Of a DNA stretch of 64,000 nucleotides, positions 27,337 through 36,950 are shown in pieces (the first letter of the stretch is position 1; each line of letters begins with the position of its first letter). Origin of the DNA: Peptacetobacter sp900550335. GTDB taxonomy: Bacteria; Bacillota; Clostridia; Peptostreptococcales; Peptostreptococcaceae. Position numbers and translations under genes: made by a program. The notes under the pieces were generated by a model. The model did not search any database. It was not told where the DNA came from and saw only the letters and a list, made by a program, of their open reading frames with translations. Where the stretch lies: NCBI RefSeq assembly GCF_047528295.1, contig NZ_CP180001.1, positions 744,001-808,000 on the forward strand, written 5' to 3'.

Positions 27337-27771
27337 TTATTTACCTAGATGTAAGTCTTTTACTAGGTATCTGTTTAGTAGTTCTTGTTTTGCTTCTTCT
27401 ATTAAGTTTTCTAGGTTGTCTGTAAATACTAATTCATTTATTGCAGCATCTTCGTCTCGTAGTCCAAATTGTTCCTTTCTTACAAAATAAAGGTTATATA
27501 CGTTTGTTTTGTATATGTTTATGTTGTTTACCATTATTTCGTCAGTGAATATGTCTGAGAATATTGGAGGTTCAAGGTCGTTTATTTCTAATATATCCAT
27601 TAGTTTGTTGTAGTTTGGGATGCTAAAGCCAGAATATAGTACAAGGTCTTTTAAGTCGTTATTATAGAATTCTAGTTCTTTTTCTAATAAATAGTCTTTT
27701 ATCTCGTCATAATCACATTTATCCAATAAAGTGATAAATTTATCTGTAAAAGTATAGAATTTATTTGTCAT
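27337..27771 (-). CDS. Small acidic protein of unknown function
   Basis: 144 residues, soluble, acidic, no membrane segment. Its composition (many Asp, Glu, Asn, Tyr) and converging position beside the CptIN module suggest an accessory or immunity-type protein, but there is no motif I can name. No strong ribosome site is evident before the ATG (GGATGTGATT). Confidence 0.5.
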   Translation of the reverse strand: MTNKFYTFTDKFITLLDKCDYDEIKDYLLEKELEFYNNDLKDLVLYSGFSIPNYNKLMDILEINDLEPPIFSDIFTDEIMVNNINIYKTNVYNLYFVRKEQFGLRDEDAAINELVFTDNLENLIEEAKQELLNRYLVKDLHLGK

Positions 27772-27914
27772 TTGTAATCACATCCTATTTCGTATAATAA
27801 TTGTAAATTTTTTTCGTATAATAAATAATTGTAAATTTTATTATATTATAGCGTATTATAGGCGAGATTAATAATAATATTTATATTATATTAATAATAA
27901 TGCTTAGATAAAAA

Positions 27915-27957
27915 GAGAGGGTCTATTGCATCGTATTTGATACAATAGACCCTTTTG
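27915..27957 (-). terminator. Terminator of the OCD-like gene
   Basis: GGGTCTATTG pairs with CAATAGACCC across an imperfect loop; on the minus strand a T-rich tail follows. Confidence 0.7.
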
Positions 27958-28026
27958 CTATATCAATTAATGTTTAAATTAATTGGCTATTTTATTATGA
28001 AATTAAAATTTAATGCTAAATTAAAT

Positions 28027-29016
28027 TTATTTCCATTCCTGTCCTACACCTAGTTCAAGAGCTTTTTTGTATATTGTGTTTGCTGCAACAAGGTCCTGAG
28101 TAGCAACACCAACAGTTTCGAATACTATTATTTCTTCATCATTTTCTCTACCAACTAGTTCGCCTTTTATAACATTACCTAAATCTCCAGTGAAGTCATC
28201 TTCAGTTATTATACCTTTTTCAAGAGGTATTAATATATCTCCTGATTCAGATAATACAGCTTCTTTTGAATCGAAGTATATTTTAGAAGCTCTTTCAAGT
28301 GCAACTGGATCAAGTTCCTGCATGTGATGCTGATATGCACCAACACAGCTTATAGTTATACCTGGTTTAACTTTGCTTCCGTCGAATACTGGTTTTGAAG
28401 AAGGAGTTACAGTTATTAATAAATCTGCATCGTCTATAGCTTCATCAGAAGATCTAACTGGAACTATTCTTGTATTGTATTCGCTTAATTCTTCCTGCAT
28501 CTGTTCTGCAAATGCTTTAGTTCTTTCAAAGTCAAGGTCAAATACTCTAACTTCTTCAAGGTCTCTAGCAGTAAGCATTGCTTCAAGCTGAGTAGAAGCC
28601 TGTCCACCAGTACCTATAAGAGCACCTATTTTACAGTCTTTTTTAGCAAGTACATCGAAAGCAGCACCAGAAGCAGCACCAGTTCTCATTTTAGTTACAT
28701 GAGTTCCATCTAAAAGTGCACTTACAACACCAGTAGTACCATCTATAAGAAGTACCTGAGCAGGTGAAGAAGGTATTCCGTTATCTATGTTGTGAGGGAA
28801 TATGTCAACTATTTTAACTGATGCAACATCAAGGTCTGGAACATAAGCTGGCATGAATAGGAAGCATCCGTCATGTTTAGGAGCCTGTATATTAGTTCTT
28901 AAAGGAGAAACAACTTTTCCTTCTTCAACAACTAACTGGAAAGCCACTTTATCGGCTTCTATAGCATCTCTCATAGTAAATACTTTTTTAATATCGTCAC
29001 GTGATAGTAATATCAT
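28027..29016 (-). CDS. Ornithine cyclodeaminase / mu-crystallin family protein
   Basis: 329 residues. Family features: substrate-binding Arg and Lys in the N-terminal half (KMRTGAASG), NAD-binding loop IGTGGQAS (GxGGQA), and the C-terminal conserved Asp/Gly region. Members convert ornithine to proline, reduce pyrroline-2-carboxylate or piperideine-2-carboxylate, or act as alanine dehydrogenases, and cannot be told apart by eye. It is 87 bp downstream of an IlvD-like gene on the same strand and likely forms an operon with it. With HypD and ProC nearby, a route to proline is attractive but inferred. Confidence 0.8.
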   Translation of the reverse strand: MILLSRDDIKKVFTMRDAIEADKVAFQLVVEEGKVVSPLRTNIQAPKHDGCFLFMPAYVPDLDVASVKIVDIFPHNIDNGIPSSPAQVLLIDGTTGVVSALLDGTHVTKMRTGAASGAAFDVLAKKDCKIGALIGTGGQASTQLEAMLTARDLEEVRVFDLDFERTKAFAEQMQEELSEYNTRIVPVRSSDEAIDDADLLITVTPSSKPVFDGSKVKPGITISCVGAYQHHMQELDPVALERASKIYFDSKEAVLSESGDILIPLEKGIITEDDFTGDLGNVIKGELVGRENDEEIIVFETVGVATQDLVAANTIYKKALELGVGQEWK

Positions 29017-29102
29017 AATAATTTTCCTCCAAAAATTAGTCTTATAAAATCTTCAAAATTTTGTATTATATATTGAATTTATATTGTATATTTTTACTTT
29101 TC

Positions 29103-30767
29103 TTAATATCTAGCATCTAATGGCCAAGGCTGCATAGCTCCACCTTCTTCAGCAGGTCTACACATTTTAGCGTATATATTTAAGCAACCTTTTTCTTCTT
29201 TAAGAGGAGGGCAAACCCAAGCTTTTCTTCTTTCTGCTAGTTCTTCATCAGAAACATTTAGAGTAAGTTCTCCATTTCTTATATCCATTATTATTTCATC
29301 GCCGTTTTGAACAAGTGCTATATTACCTCCGTCGTAAGCTTCAGGAGAAACGTGTCCAACTATTGCACCAAAGTTGAATCCTGAGAAACGAGCATCAGAT
29401 ATAAGACCAACACTCTTATGAAGTCCTTTACCTATAAGAGCATCTATACTTAGCATAAGTTCTTTCATACCAGGAGCACCTTTGCAACCTTCGTATCTTA
29501 TAACCATTATATCTCCAGGAACTATATCGCCTCTTTGAATAGCATTGAAAGCTTCTCTATCATTTTCAAATACTTTAGCTTTTCCTTTTAAGTACATAAC
29601 TTCTTCATAAACTGCTGTAGGTCTAACTATTGCACCATTTGGAGATAGATTACCTCTCATTATTTTTAATCCAGGCTGGTCAAATAAAGGTTTTTCAAGA
29701 GATTGTATAACTTTATTTTCCTGAGCTTTTACCTTAGATAAAACCTCTTTCCATGTACATCCGTATATACTAGGTGCATCTGTGTAAAGTTTAGATTCTA
29801 ACATCTTCATTACATTTGGAACACCGCCTGCATAGTGGAAGTCTACAACAGTGTAAGGTCCACTAGGTACAACAGCATTTATACATTTTATATCTTTTGC
29901 ATATCTTTCAAAGTCTTCAAGAGTTATCTTGATTCCTAGCTCATATGCATAAGATAAAAGGTGTAAAACTGCATTTGTAGATCCAGCAACTGCCATATCA
30001 AACATTATTGAGTTAAGTAAAACTTCTTTAGTTATTATTTCAGAAGGTTTTCTTTTCTTTTTAGCTAATTCAACAGCGTACATACCAGCTTCTCTAGCTT
30101 TTCTTAGTTTTGCGTTGTCAGTAGCAGGTATTGTAGATGTACCAGGAAGAACAAGGTTTAACACTTCTCCAAGCATCTGCATAGTATTTGCAGTACCCAT
30201 AGAAGGACAAGCACCAAATGAAGGACATACATTATCTTCCATTTCCATAAGCTCTTCTTCACTTGCTCCAGAGAAACGAGCTGCATCTAAATCTGCTTCT
30301 ACAACAGTTTTTCCGCAATGCTGTCCTGGCTGCATAGAACCACCAGTTATAAGTGTAGATGGAATATCAAGTCTCATAGCAGCAAGATAGCATCCAGCTA
30401 TTATATTGTCACAAGATGCAATCATAGCAAGACCATCAAAATTATGAACTTTTGATACGAATTCTATAGACATAGCAACTATATCTCTACCTACCTGTTC
30501 GAATTTTAACTCTTCAGCACCATTTGCTACGTTTCCGCAAGTAGCAGGTATACCAAATTCTACAGGAACACCACCTGCAGCCCAAATACCTTCTTTTACT
30601 GCTTCAGCTATCTGTCTTAAATGAGCAGAACCAGGAGAACCTGCCATATAAGAGTTAGGAACACCTATATGAGGTTTTTTTCTGATGTCTAAATCAGAAT
30701 ATCCTGCTGCCTTCATCATAACTCTTCTGTGAGCCGCTTCTGCTCCATTCCAAAATTCTTTACCCAT
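29103..30767 (-). CDS. IlvD/Edd family dehydratase (divergent paralogue)
   Basis: 554 residues, the usual length of the family. Two cluster cysteines are visible: SCDN (CDK position) and GACPSMGTANTM. At the first cysteine site, where dihydroxyacid dehydratase has PCN, this protein has SPGSAHL, so that ligand is missing there. The third region (ATCGNVANGAEELKF) also differs from true IlvD. I therefore do not call it ilvD; it may act on a sugar acid or hydroxyamino acid. GGAGG ribosome site. It is divergent from the LysR gene and followed by the OCD-like gene. Confidence 0.7.
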   Translation of the reverse strand: MGKEFWNGAEAAHRRVMMKAAGYSDLDIRKKPHIGVPNSYMAGSPGSAHLRQIAEAVKEGIWAAGGVPVEFGIPATCGNVANGAEELKFEQVGRDIVAMSIEFVSKVHNFDGLAMIASCDNIIAGCYLAAMRLDIPSTLITGGSMQPGQHCGKTVVEADLDAARFSGASEEELMEMEDNVCPSFGACPSMGTANTMQMLGEVLNLVLPGTSTIPATDNAKLRKAREAGMYAVELAKKKRKPSEIITKEVLLNSIMFDMAVAGSTNAVLHLLSYAYELGIKITLEDFERYAKDIKCINAVVPSGPYTVVDFHYAGGVPNVMKMLESKLYTDAPSIYGCTWKEVLSKVKAQENKVIQSLEKPLFDQPGLKIMRGNLSPNGAIVRPTAVYEEVMYLKGKAKVFENDREAFNAIQRGDIVPGDIMVIRYEGCKGAPGMKELMLSIDALIGKGLHKSVGLISDARFSGFNFGAIVGHVSPEAYDGGNIALVQNGDEIIMDIRNGELTLNVSDEELAERRKAWVCPPLKEEKGCLNIYAKMCRPAEEGGAMQPWPLDARY

Positions 30768-31065
30768 AAATGCACCTCCAATTATTTGTATAAATATAAA
30801 TTTTAAAATGTCAATTATAAAAGTTTGACATTTAGAATGCTAATATGTTTATAATATAAGGAATAATATACTCTTTATGTTGATTCTACACGAAATAAAT
30901 GCAAAATTATTTTACAGAAATTTATGACAAATATAAGAAAAATTAATACTTAACAAAGCGCGGTTAATATTAATAGTTTATTTTAAGATATTAAAAATTT
31001 TAATATCATCTTGAAAGAATACTTATATATGTTGGGGAAATTTGTTCAGTAATGGGGGGAAATAT
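30768..31065. promoter_or_regulatory. Divergent control region, IlvD-like / LysR
   Basis: 298-bp AT-rich divergent gap. LysR regulators usually bind T-N11-A dyads in such gaps; several AT-rich dyads are present and none stands out. No gene. Confidence 0.45.
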
Positions 31066-31926
31066 ATGAATAAACACAACGTTATAAAGACAGTGTATGA
31101 GATGAAGAGTATATCTTGTGCTGCCAATAAACTGAATTATACTCAGTCAGCAGTTAGCCAAATTATAAAAGGCTTTGAAAAAGAGGTAGGGGTAAAAATA
31201 TTTAAACGTTCTAAGAGTGGCGTAGAGCTAATGCCAAACGCAGAAGAAATTATGAAGTGTATAATAGAAATCTGTGATTTAGAAGAAAAGATTAACAATA
31301 TATCAGATAATTTAACTAGTTTAGATACAGGATATATAAGGATAGGTACGATACAGAGTATAGCGTATAATTGGCTTCCAGAAATATTAGATAGATTTTC
31401 TAAGGATTATCCAAATATAAGTTTTGATATAGTAGTAGATAAATTTGACGAGCTTGTTAAAAAGGTGAAGTCAAATCAGCTAGATATAATATTTGTATCG
31501 GAGTATTCTGTTCCAGATATGAACTTTGTAAAACTCTATATAGATGAGCTTGTTTTGATAACACCTGTAAAACATAAGCTATCATCACAAATAACAGTTC
31601 CTATATCAAAATTAAAAGATGAAAAGTTTATACTGTCCGCGGACGGTTTAAGCTACGAAACTGGAATTATTTTTAATAGAAATGGGATAGACCCTGAGAT
31701 AAAGTACAAAGTAAATGAGGATTTTACAGTTATAAAACTGGTTGAAAGTGGATTTGGTGTAGCTATTTTACCAAAGCTGCTTTTAGAAAATACTCCTTTT
31801 AATGTAAGTATAAGAAATTTTTCAGAACACTACAATAGAGTGCTAGGAGTGGCTTATTCCAAGGAGATAGAGCTTACACCAGTTGTAGAAATGTTCATAA
31901 ATTATGTTAAGGATGCTGTAGAATAG
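31066..31926 (+). CDS. LysR-type transcriptional regulator
   Basis: 286 residues. N-terminal winged helix (ISCAANKLNYTQSAVSQIIKGFEKEVGVKIFKR is the family pattern, positions about 14-46) and a C-terminal effector domain. ATG at 31066 follows a GGGGGG site. Divergent from the IlvD/OCD-like pair, which it probably regulates in response to a substrate or product. Confidence 0.88.
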   Translation: MNKHNVIKTVYEMKSISCAANKLNYTQSAVSQIIKGFEKEVGVKIFKRSKSGVELMPNAEEIMKCIIEICDLEEKINNISDNLTSLDTGYIRIGTIQSIAYNWLPEILDRFSKDYPNISFDIVVDKFDELVKKVKSNQLDIIFVSEYSVPDMNFVKLYIDELVLITPVKHKLSSQITVPISKLKDEKFILSADGLSYETGIIFNRNGIDPEIKYKVNEDFTVIKLVESGFGVAILPKLLLENTPFNVSIRNFSEHYNRVLGVAYSKEIELTPVVEMFINYVKDAVE

Positions 31927-31956
31927 TAAAGAAAATATTAAAAATATTTAAAACAC

Positions 31957-31982
31957 TTAACAATCTTTACGTTACATTAACT
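31957..31982 (+). promoter_or_regulatory. Candidate Pho box upstream of pstS
   Basis: TTAACA (31957), TTACGT (31967) and TTAACT (31977) at 10-bp steps, about 90 bp before pstS. Similar to the cluster in front of the Na/Pi cotransporter, which strengthens both slightly. Confidence 0.35.
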
Positions 31983-32072
31983 CCAATCTAATATTCTTTT
32001 AATACATCTGCTTTATTATAGATACTGTAATAATTAATAAATAACTTATAACAAAGCGGAGGAAATTTAAAA

Positions 32073-32915
32073 ATGAAAAACAAAAGATTAGCACTTTTAT
32101 TAGCAGGAATATTAACAGTAGGATGTTTAGCTACTGGATGTGGAAAATCAGGAGGAGATGAAGCAGCTTCTTCAGAAGGAACTACAATAAGCGTATCAGG
32201 TTCAACTTCAGTAGGGCCATCAATGGAAAAAATAGCTGAACGGTTTGAAAAAGCAAATGAAGGTGTAAGTGTTGAAATACAGCAGATAGGTTCATCAGCT
32301 GGTATAAAAAATGCAATAGATGGTGTATCTGAAATAGGTATGGCATCAAGAGATTTAAAAGATGAAGAAAAATCAGCAGGACTTCAGGAAACAAAAATAG
32401 CTATAGATGGTATAGCAGTTATAACAAACAAAAACAACCCAGTTAAAAATCTTACAACAGATCAGGTAAAAGATATATACACTGGAAAAATAACTAACTG
32501 GAAAGAAGTTGGCGGAAACGATGCTCCAATAGTTGTTGTATCAAGAGAAGAAGGTTCTGGTACAAGAGACGGATTCCAGGAAATAATAGGATTTGAATCT
32601 ACAGAATTATTAAAAGATGCTCAGGTTAGTGATGGTTCAGGAAACATAAAATCAACAGTTGAAGGAAATGAAAACTCTATAGGATACATATCTTTCGGAT
32701 ACGTTGATGATGCTATAAACGCATTAAAAGTAAATGATGTTGAACCAACAGCAGATAACGTAACTAACTCAAGCTACCCAATAGCTAGACCATTCTTACT
32801 AGTTGACAAACAGGATGGATTATCAGAAAATGGTAAAAAATTAATAGACTTCGTATTAAGTGAAGAAGGTCAGCAGATAATGGAAGATGAAGGATTCATC
32901 AAAATAAACAAATAG
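32073..32915 (+). CDS. pstS: Phosphate ABC transporter substrate-binding lipoprotein PstS
   Basis: 280 residues. Lipoprotein signal with lipobox LATGC (Cys about residue 23). Phosphate-binding features: SGSTSVGPSM near the mature N terminus, and SREEGSGTRDGF in the second lobe. It captures phosphate outside the membrane for PstCAB. The gene is separated from pstC by 2.1 kb containing a coiled-coil gene and two quasi-palindromes, so binding protein and permease are probably made from different transcripts. Confidence 0.95.
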   Translation: MKNKRLALLLAGILTVGCLATGCGKSGGDEAASSEGTTISVSGSTSVGPSMEKIAERFEKANEGVSVEIQQIGSSAGIKNAIDGVSEIGMASRDLKDEEKSAGLQETKIAIDGIAVITNKNNPVKNLTTDQVKDIYTGKITNWKEVGGNDAPIVVVSREEGSGTRDGFQEIIGFESTELLKDAQVSDGSGNIKSTVEGNENSIGYISFGYVDDAINALKVNDVEPTADNVTNSSYPIARPFLLVDKQDGLSENGKKLIDFVLSEEGQQIMEDEGFIKINK

Positions 32916-33056
32916 GAAAACAAGCTGTTATACATCTTCGCTCCAGGCTTCAGCGACTCGCACTTTTAATGTAACACATTTATGTGTTGCGAGTCGCTTG
33001 CAGATTGTCGCAGCGTATGTCTAAGAAGTTTCTTTCTATATAGTTTCCTTGATGAA
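32894..33056 (+). repeat. Quasi-palindrome copy D at the pstS 3' end
   Basis: Core: CTCCAGGCTTC (32941), inner stem AGCGACTCGCA / TGCGAGTCGCT, TGCAGATTGTCG (32999). Apical loop contains TAACACATTTA, also seen in copies A and E. Outer arms are weaker: TTCATCAA of the pstS end (32894) is mirrored by TTGATGAA (33049), with patches of pairing between. Confidence 0.75.
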
Positions 33057-33058
33057 AA

Positions 33059-33092
33059 CCTAGGAAAACACGGAAAAGAGTAGTTTCCTAGG
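33059..33092. repeat. Short hairpin CCTAGGAAAAC / GTTTCCTAGG
   Basis: Near-perfect inverted repeat of 10 bp just right of copy D, with no T run. Confidence 0.5.
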
Positions 33093-33191
33093 GAATAAAA
33101 TAGATGTCTAGAAAGAAAATAGACAGGAAATATATATAAATAGATATAAATTAACTCACTCTAACACCACAATATATATCCAATCCCACAG

Positions 33192-33232
33192 AAACTCCCT
33201 AGAGATTAGGTTCTCTAGGGAGTTTTATTTTT
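33192..33232 (+). terminator. Strong terminator before the coiled-coil gene
   Basis: 14-bp stem AAACTCCCTAGAGA / TCTCTAGGGAGTTT with a 6-nt loop and T-rich tail. Confidence 0.85.
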
Positions 33233-33417
33233 TGAATATATATAAGAAGATATGCAATGCGTAGAATAAGTGGATATAAAATTATTTTCTTAGTTGATAA
33301 ATAAAAGCAGTTTAAATTATCTAAATCTAAAAGTTTTATTTAAAAGGTTGATATTTTAAAAGAAATAGTATATTCTATATAGTATAGAACTGATTTAAAA
33401 CAAAAGGAGGGGATTTA

Positions 33418-34593
33418 ATGGGATTCGTAGTAGTTATTCTCATTATAGTTGCATTTATTATTTACAAAAAAAGATCTAAAAAGGAAAGCGAAGAAACTTG
33501 GAGCGAGGAAAGTTTATCAACTTCTATCAATGAACTAAATAACAAGATAGCCGAAAGAAATAATACTATTAAAGAAATTCAAGAAGCAAACTCTAATTGT
33601 GAGAAGAGAATGGAAGGAATAAAAAATGCTATTTCTTCAATGGACGACTCTGTTGCAGAAGAGGACAAGGAAGTTTTTAATGAAAAATTAAAATCTATAG
33701 AAAATGAAATTAATAGAAATAATACTAAGATAAAAAATATAGAAAAAGAAATAGAAGATTTAAATAAGGAAATTTTAACTAAGAACGAAAAAATAGAAGA
33801 GTTAAAGAAAAAAGAGTTAGAAGCAGAAAAAGAAGAGGAATCAAATAAAGATAATTTGAGTGAAGAAAATAATTATACTAGTGGAAAAAATAGTGCTGAA
33901 AAAAATAGAGTTAAAAAAGAGAAAGGTAAGAAGCAACTAAATAAAGTAGATAGTACATCTAAGTTTAAAAAGATATTTAGAAAAGAAGTGATAATTCCAT
34001 TTGTAATAGGGGTTTTAATAGGTGCATTCTTTTTTACTTCAGATTCAACAGAGTATGAGGATCAAATAGCCCAGCAACAAACTCAGATAGCTGAAAAAGA
34101 TAAGAAAATCAAGGAACTACAAGGCAAAGTAGATGAAGCAGCTCCTTGGTTTGAAATGACGGCTGCTGAACAGGAAAAGAAAGAGGCTGAGCTAAAAGCA
34201 GCTAAGGAAGCAAAAGAAAAAGAAGAAGCAGAAAAATTAGCTGCAGAGAAAAAGAAAAAAGAGGAAGAAGAGAAAAAAGGTTACGATACAGGAATAACAT
34301 ACAGCCAATTAGCAAGAACACCTGATGATTATTTAGCTAAAAAAGTTAAATTTAGTGGAAAGGTTGTTCAGGTAATGGAAGATGGAGATTCAGTAGGAAT
34401 AAGATTAGCCGTAGATGGGGACTATGACAATATCATACTTGGAACATTTAACTCTAGTATAATATCTGAAAGAATACTTGAGGACGACTATATAACTGTA
34501 TATGGACTAAGTGCAGGTATATACACTTATGAATCTACAATGGGAGCTAGTATAAGCGTACCATCTATGACTATAGATAAAATATCAAGATAA
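33418..34593 (+). CDS. Membrane-anchored coiled-coil protein inside the pst cluster
   Basis: 391 residues. One N-terminal membrane helix (about residues 3-16), a long Lys/Glu coiled coil (about 30-145), a basic linker, a second membrane helix (IPFVIGVLIGAFFF, about 193-206), a second coiled coil rich in Lys/Glu/Ala, and a C-terminal beta-rich domain of about 100 residues resembling the small OB-like domains of Firmicute surface proteins. No enzyme motif. GGAGG ribosome site. It is uncommon for a gene to stand between pstS and pstC; Gln codons are a CAA/CAG mixture, unlike pst genes, pointing to a different origin. Confidence 0.6.
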   Translation: MGFVVVILIIVAFIIYKKRSKKESEETWSEESLSTSINELNNKIAERNNTIKEIQEANSNCEKRMEGIKNAISSMDDSVAEEDKEVFNEKLKSIENEINRNNTKIKNIEKEIEDLNKEILTKNEKIEELKKKELEAEKEEESNKDNLSEENNYTSGKNSAEKNRVKKEKGKKQLNKVDSTSKFKKIFRKEVIIPFVIGVLIGAFFFTSDSTEYEDQIAQQQTQIAEKDKKIKELQGKVDEAAPWFEMTAAEQEKKEAELKAAKEAKEKEEAEKLAAEKKKKEEEEKKGYDTGITYSQLARTPDDYLAKKVKFSGKVVQVMEDGDSVGIRLAVDGDYDNIILGTFNSSIISERILEDDYITVYGLSAGIYTYESTMGASISVPSMTIDKISR

Positions 34594-34702
34594 ATTTAAT
34601 CTAAAGATTTATTAAACTAGCTAATAGGATTAATGGACTTAGTTGTTGGATATTAAGATAATGAAGTTGTATATTAAGATAATTAAATAGAAATAATTAA
34701 AA

Positions 34703-34897
34703 TTTAAATATGTAAAATAGTGATTTAAGTAAGTAAAAACATTGGACAATTGAAATAACTGCTATATTAGCGACAATTCTGCAAGCACACCATAACATTT
34801 AAATGTGTTAAATAAATGTATGGTGTGCTGAAGCCTGGAGCATATAGCAGTTATGAGATTGTCTTTTTTTATTGTTAAATTTATTAAAAATATTTAA
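34703..34897 (-). repeat. Quasi-palindrome copy E before pstC (reverse orientation)
   Basis: On the plus strand the boxes appear as CGACAATTCTGCA (34771) and GAAGCCTGGAG (34830) around inner stem AGCACACCAT / ATGGTGTGCT; the forward core is on the minus strand. Arms pair from GACAAT (34745) to ATTGTC (34858), followed by T7 on the plus strand, and weakly to TTAAATAT (34703) / ATATTTAA (34890). It is one of two copies whose orientation does not follow the upstream gene. Confidence 0.8.
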
Positions 34898-35037
34898 TAA
34901 AATTATCCTTACTTTAACCATAACTAAATATAGATTTAAAAAACAAATATTAAAATAGATATTGTATTTGAAGAGAGGCAATAATTAATATTTATAGCAA
35001 TAATTAATATTTTATAAAAAATTTAGGAGGAAAGAAA

Positions 35038-35964
35038 ATGACAACAAACACAGAAGTAGTGGGATCTTCTAGGACAAAAGAAAAGAAAATAAAAAATTTA
35101 AATATGAAGTACAGTGCTGACAGATTTATGAAGTACGTATTTTTAATAAGTGCGCTAATATCTATAGCAAGCTTAGTAGTTATAACAGGATTCGTATTTT
35201 ATATGGGGTTAAAACCATTCTTAGCAGAAGGATATTCTTTAGGAGCATTCTTAACTGGTAGCGAATGGGTTCCATCAGCGGATTTATTCGGAGTTGCGCC
35301 AATGATAGCTGCTTCATTATTTGCTACAGCAGGATCAATAGTAATCGGTACAACAGTAGGTATCTTAACAGCGATATTTATAGCAGAAATAGCACCTGCT
35401 AAAATATCTGGAAAAATATCAGCAGCAGTTGAGCTTCTAGCTGGTATACCTTCAGTACTTTACGGGGTATTCGGACTTGCAGTAATAGTTCCAGGAATAC
35501 AGAATATATTCAACCTTCCAAAAGGACAGAGTTTACTTGCAGTAATACTTGTACTTTCAATAATGATGTTACCAACAATAGTTTCAGTATCAGAAACAGC
35601 AATAAGAGCTGTAGACCCAGCTTACAAAGAAGGTTCTTATGCATTAGGAGCTTCAAGAATAGAAACAATATTCAAAGTTGTTCTTCCAGCTGCAAAATCA
35701 GGAATACTTGCTGCAGTTGTTTTAGGTATAGGTAGAGCACTTGGTGAAACAATGGCGGTAATACTAGTAGCTGGTAACTCTCCTGCAATGCCAACAAGCA
35801 TAATGGACAGTGTTAGACCACTTACAACAAATATAGCTCTTGAAATGGGTTACGCATACGGAACTCATCAGGAAATGCTATTTGCAACAGGAGTTGTACT
35901 ATTCACATTCATATTAATATTAAATGTAGTACTTAATAAGTTAACTAAGAAAGCGGTGAAATAA
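35038..35964 (+). CDS. pstC: Phosphate ABC transporter permease PstC
   Basis: 308 residues with six membrane helices and the permease signature for contact with the ATPase (GASRIETIFKVVLPAAKSGI). First gene of the pstCA pair; AGGAGG site. pstA starts 3 nt after its stop. Confidence 0.95.
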   Translation: MTTNTEVVGSSRTKEKKIKNLNMKYSADRFMKYVFLISALISIASLVVITGFVFYMGLKPFLAEGYSLGAFLTGSEWVPSADLFGVAPMIAASLFATAGSIVIGTTVGILTAIFIAEIAPAKISGKISAAVELLAGIPSVLYGVFGLAVIVPGIQNIFNLPKGQSLLAVILVLSIMMLPTIVSVSETAIRAVDPAYKEGSYALGASRIETIFKVVLPAAKSGILAAVVLGIGRALGETMAVILVAGNSPAMPTSIMDSVRPLTTNIALEMGYAYGTHQEMLFATGVVLFTFILILNVVLNKLTKKAVK

Positions 35965-35967
35965 TAG

Positions 35968-36801
35968 ATGAACGGAGCAAGAAAAAGAAAAGACAATATA
36001 TTAAACGGATTGATATACGGATCAGCATTTGTAACAGTTGCAATGTTATTCGTAATAGTAGGATACATATTCTATAAAGGATTTGGAAACATAAACTTTA
36101 ACTTTATATTCAGCGATTATCAGGCATCAGGTGATGGTGGGGTTTACCCAATGATATTAGCAACAGTTTATACAGTAGTAATTGCAATATTAGTATCTGC
36201 ACCAGTTGGGATACTTGCAGCGATATATCTTCAGGAATACGCAAAACAGGGTAGACTTGTTTCAGCTATAAGATTCTGTACAGAAAGTTTAGCTGGTATA
36301 CCTTCAATAATATACGGATTATTCGGTGGTATATTCTTCGTAACATTTATGAAAATGGGATACTCATTATTATCAGGTTCTTTAACAGTTGCGATAATAA
36401 TTCTTCCAGTAATAATAAGAACTACAGAAGAAGCTTTAAAAACAGTACCTCAGAGCTACAGAGAAGCATCATTTGCACTTGGAGCTACAAAGCTTCAGAC
36501 TTTATACAAAGTTATCGTACCTAGTGCAATGCCTGGTATAATCTCAGGGGTTATACTTTCAATAGGTCGTGTTGTTGGGGAATCAGCAGCGATACTACTT
36601 ACAGCAGGTACAGTTGCAAAAATGCCATCAGGAATAATGAGCAGTGCTAGAACACTTACAGTTCACTCATACTTATTAACAAAAGAAACTGGTGATATAG
36701 CAACAGCATCTTCAATAGGTATAATACTTATAGTTATAGTGTTAGCACTTAACACATTAGCTAAATTTGCAGGTAAGAGACTTAGCAAAGCAAAATATTA
36801 A
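35968..36801 (+). CDS. pstA: Phosphate ABC transporter permease PstA
   Basis: 277 residues with about six membrane helices and the ATPase-contact motif GATKLQTLYKVIVPSAMPGI. Forms the channel with PstC. Followed after 149 AT-rich bp by pstB without a terminator. Confidence 0.95.
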   Translation: MNGARKRKDNILNGLIYGSAFVTVAMLFVIVGYIFYKGFGNINFNFIFSDYQASGDGGVYPMILATVYTVVIAILVSAPVGILAAIYLQEYAKQGRLVSAIRFCTESLAGIPSIIYGLFGGIFFVTFMKMGYSLLSGSLTVAIIILPVIIRTTEEALKTVPQSYREASFALGATKLQTLYKVIVPSAMPGIISGVILSIGRVVGESAAILLTAGTVAKMPSGIMSSARTLTVHSYLLTKETGDIATASSIGIILIVIVLALNTLAKFAGKRLSKAKY

Positions 36802-36950
36802 TCAAAAGATAACTATTTAAAGATATTAATCGGGAAATAAAAACGTAAATTTAAGATATAAAATGTATAAGTAAATTAACAAAACATAAAATCAGTAAAC
36901 AAAAGCAAAACGGGAATTAATTAGAATAGAATTTAAGGAGAAAATTTTAA

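Noticed and set aside
29103..30767. Branched-chain amino acid ilvD
   Set aside because: Missing first cluster Cys, no ilv neighbours, OCD-like partner instead.
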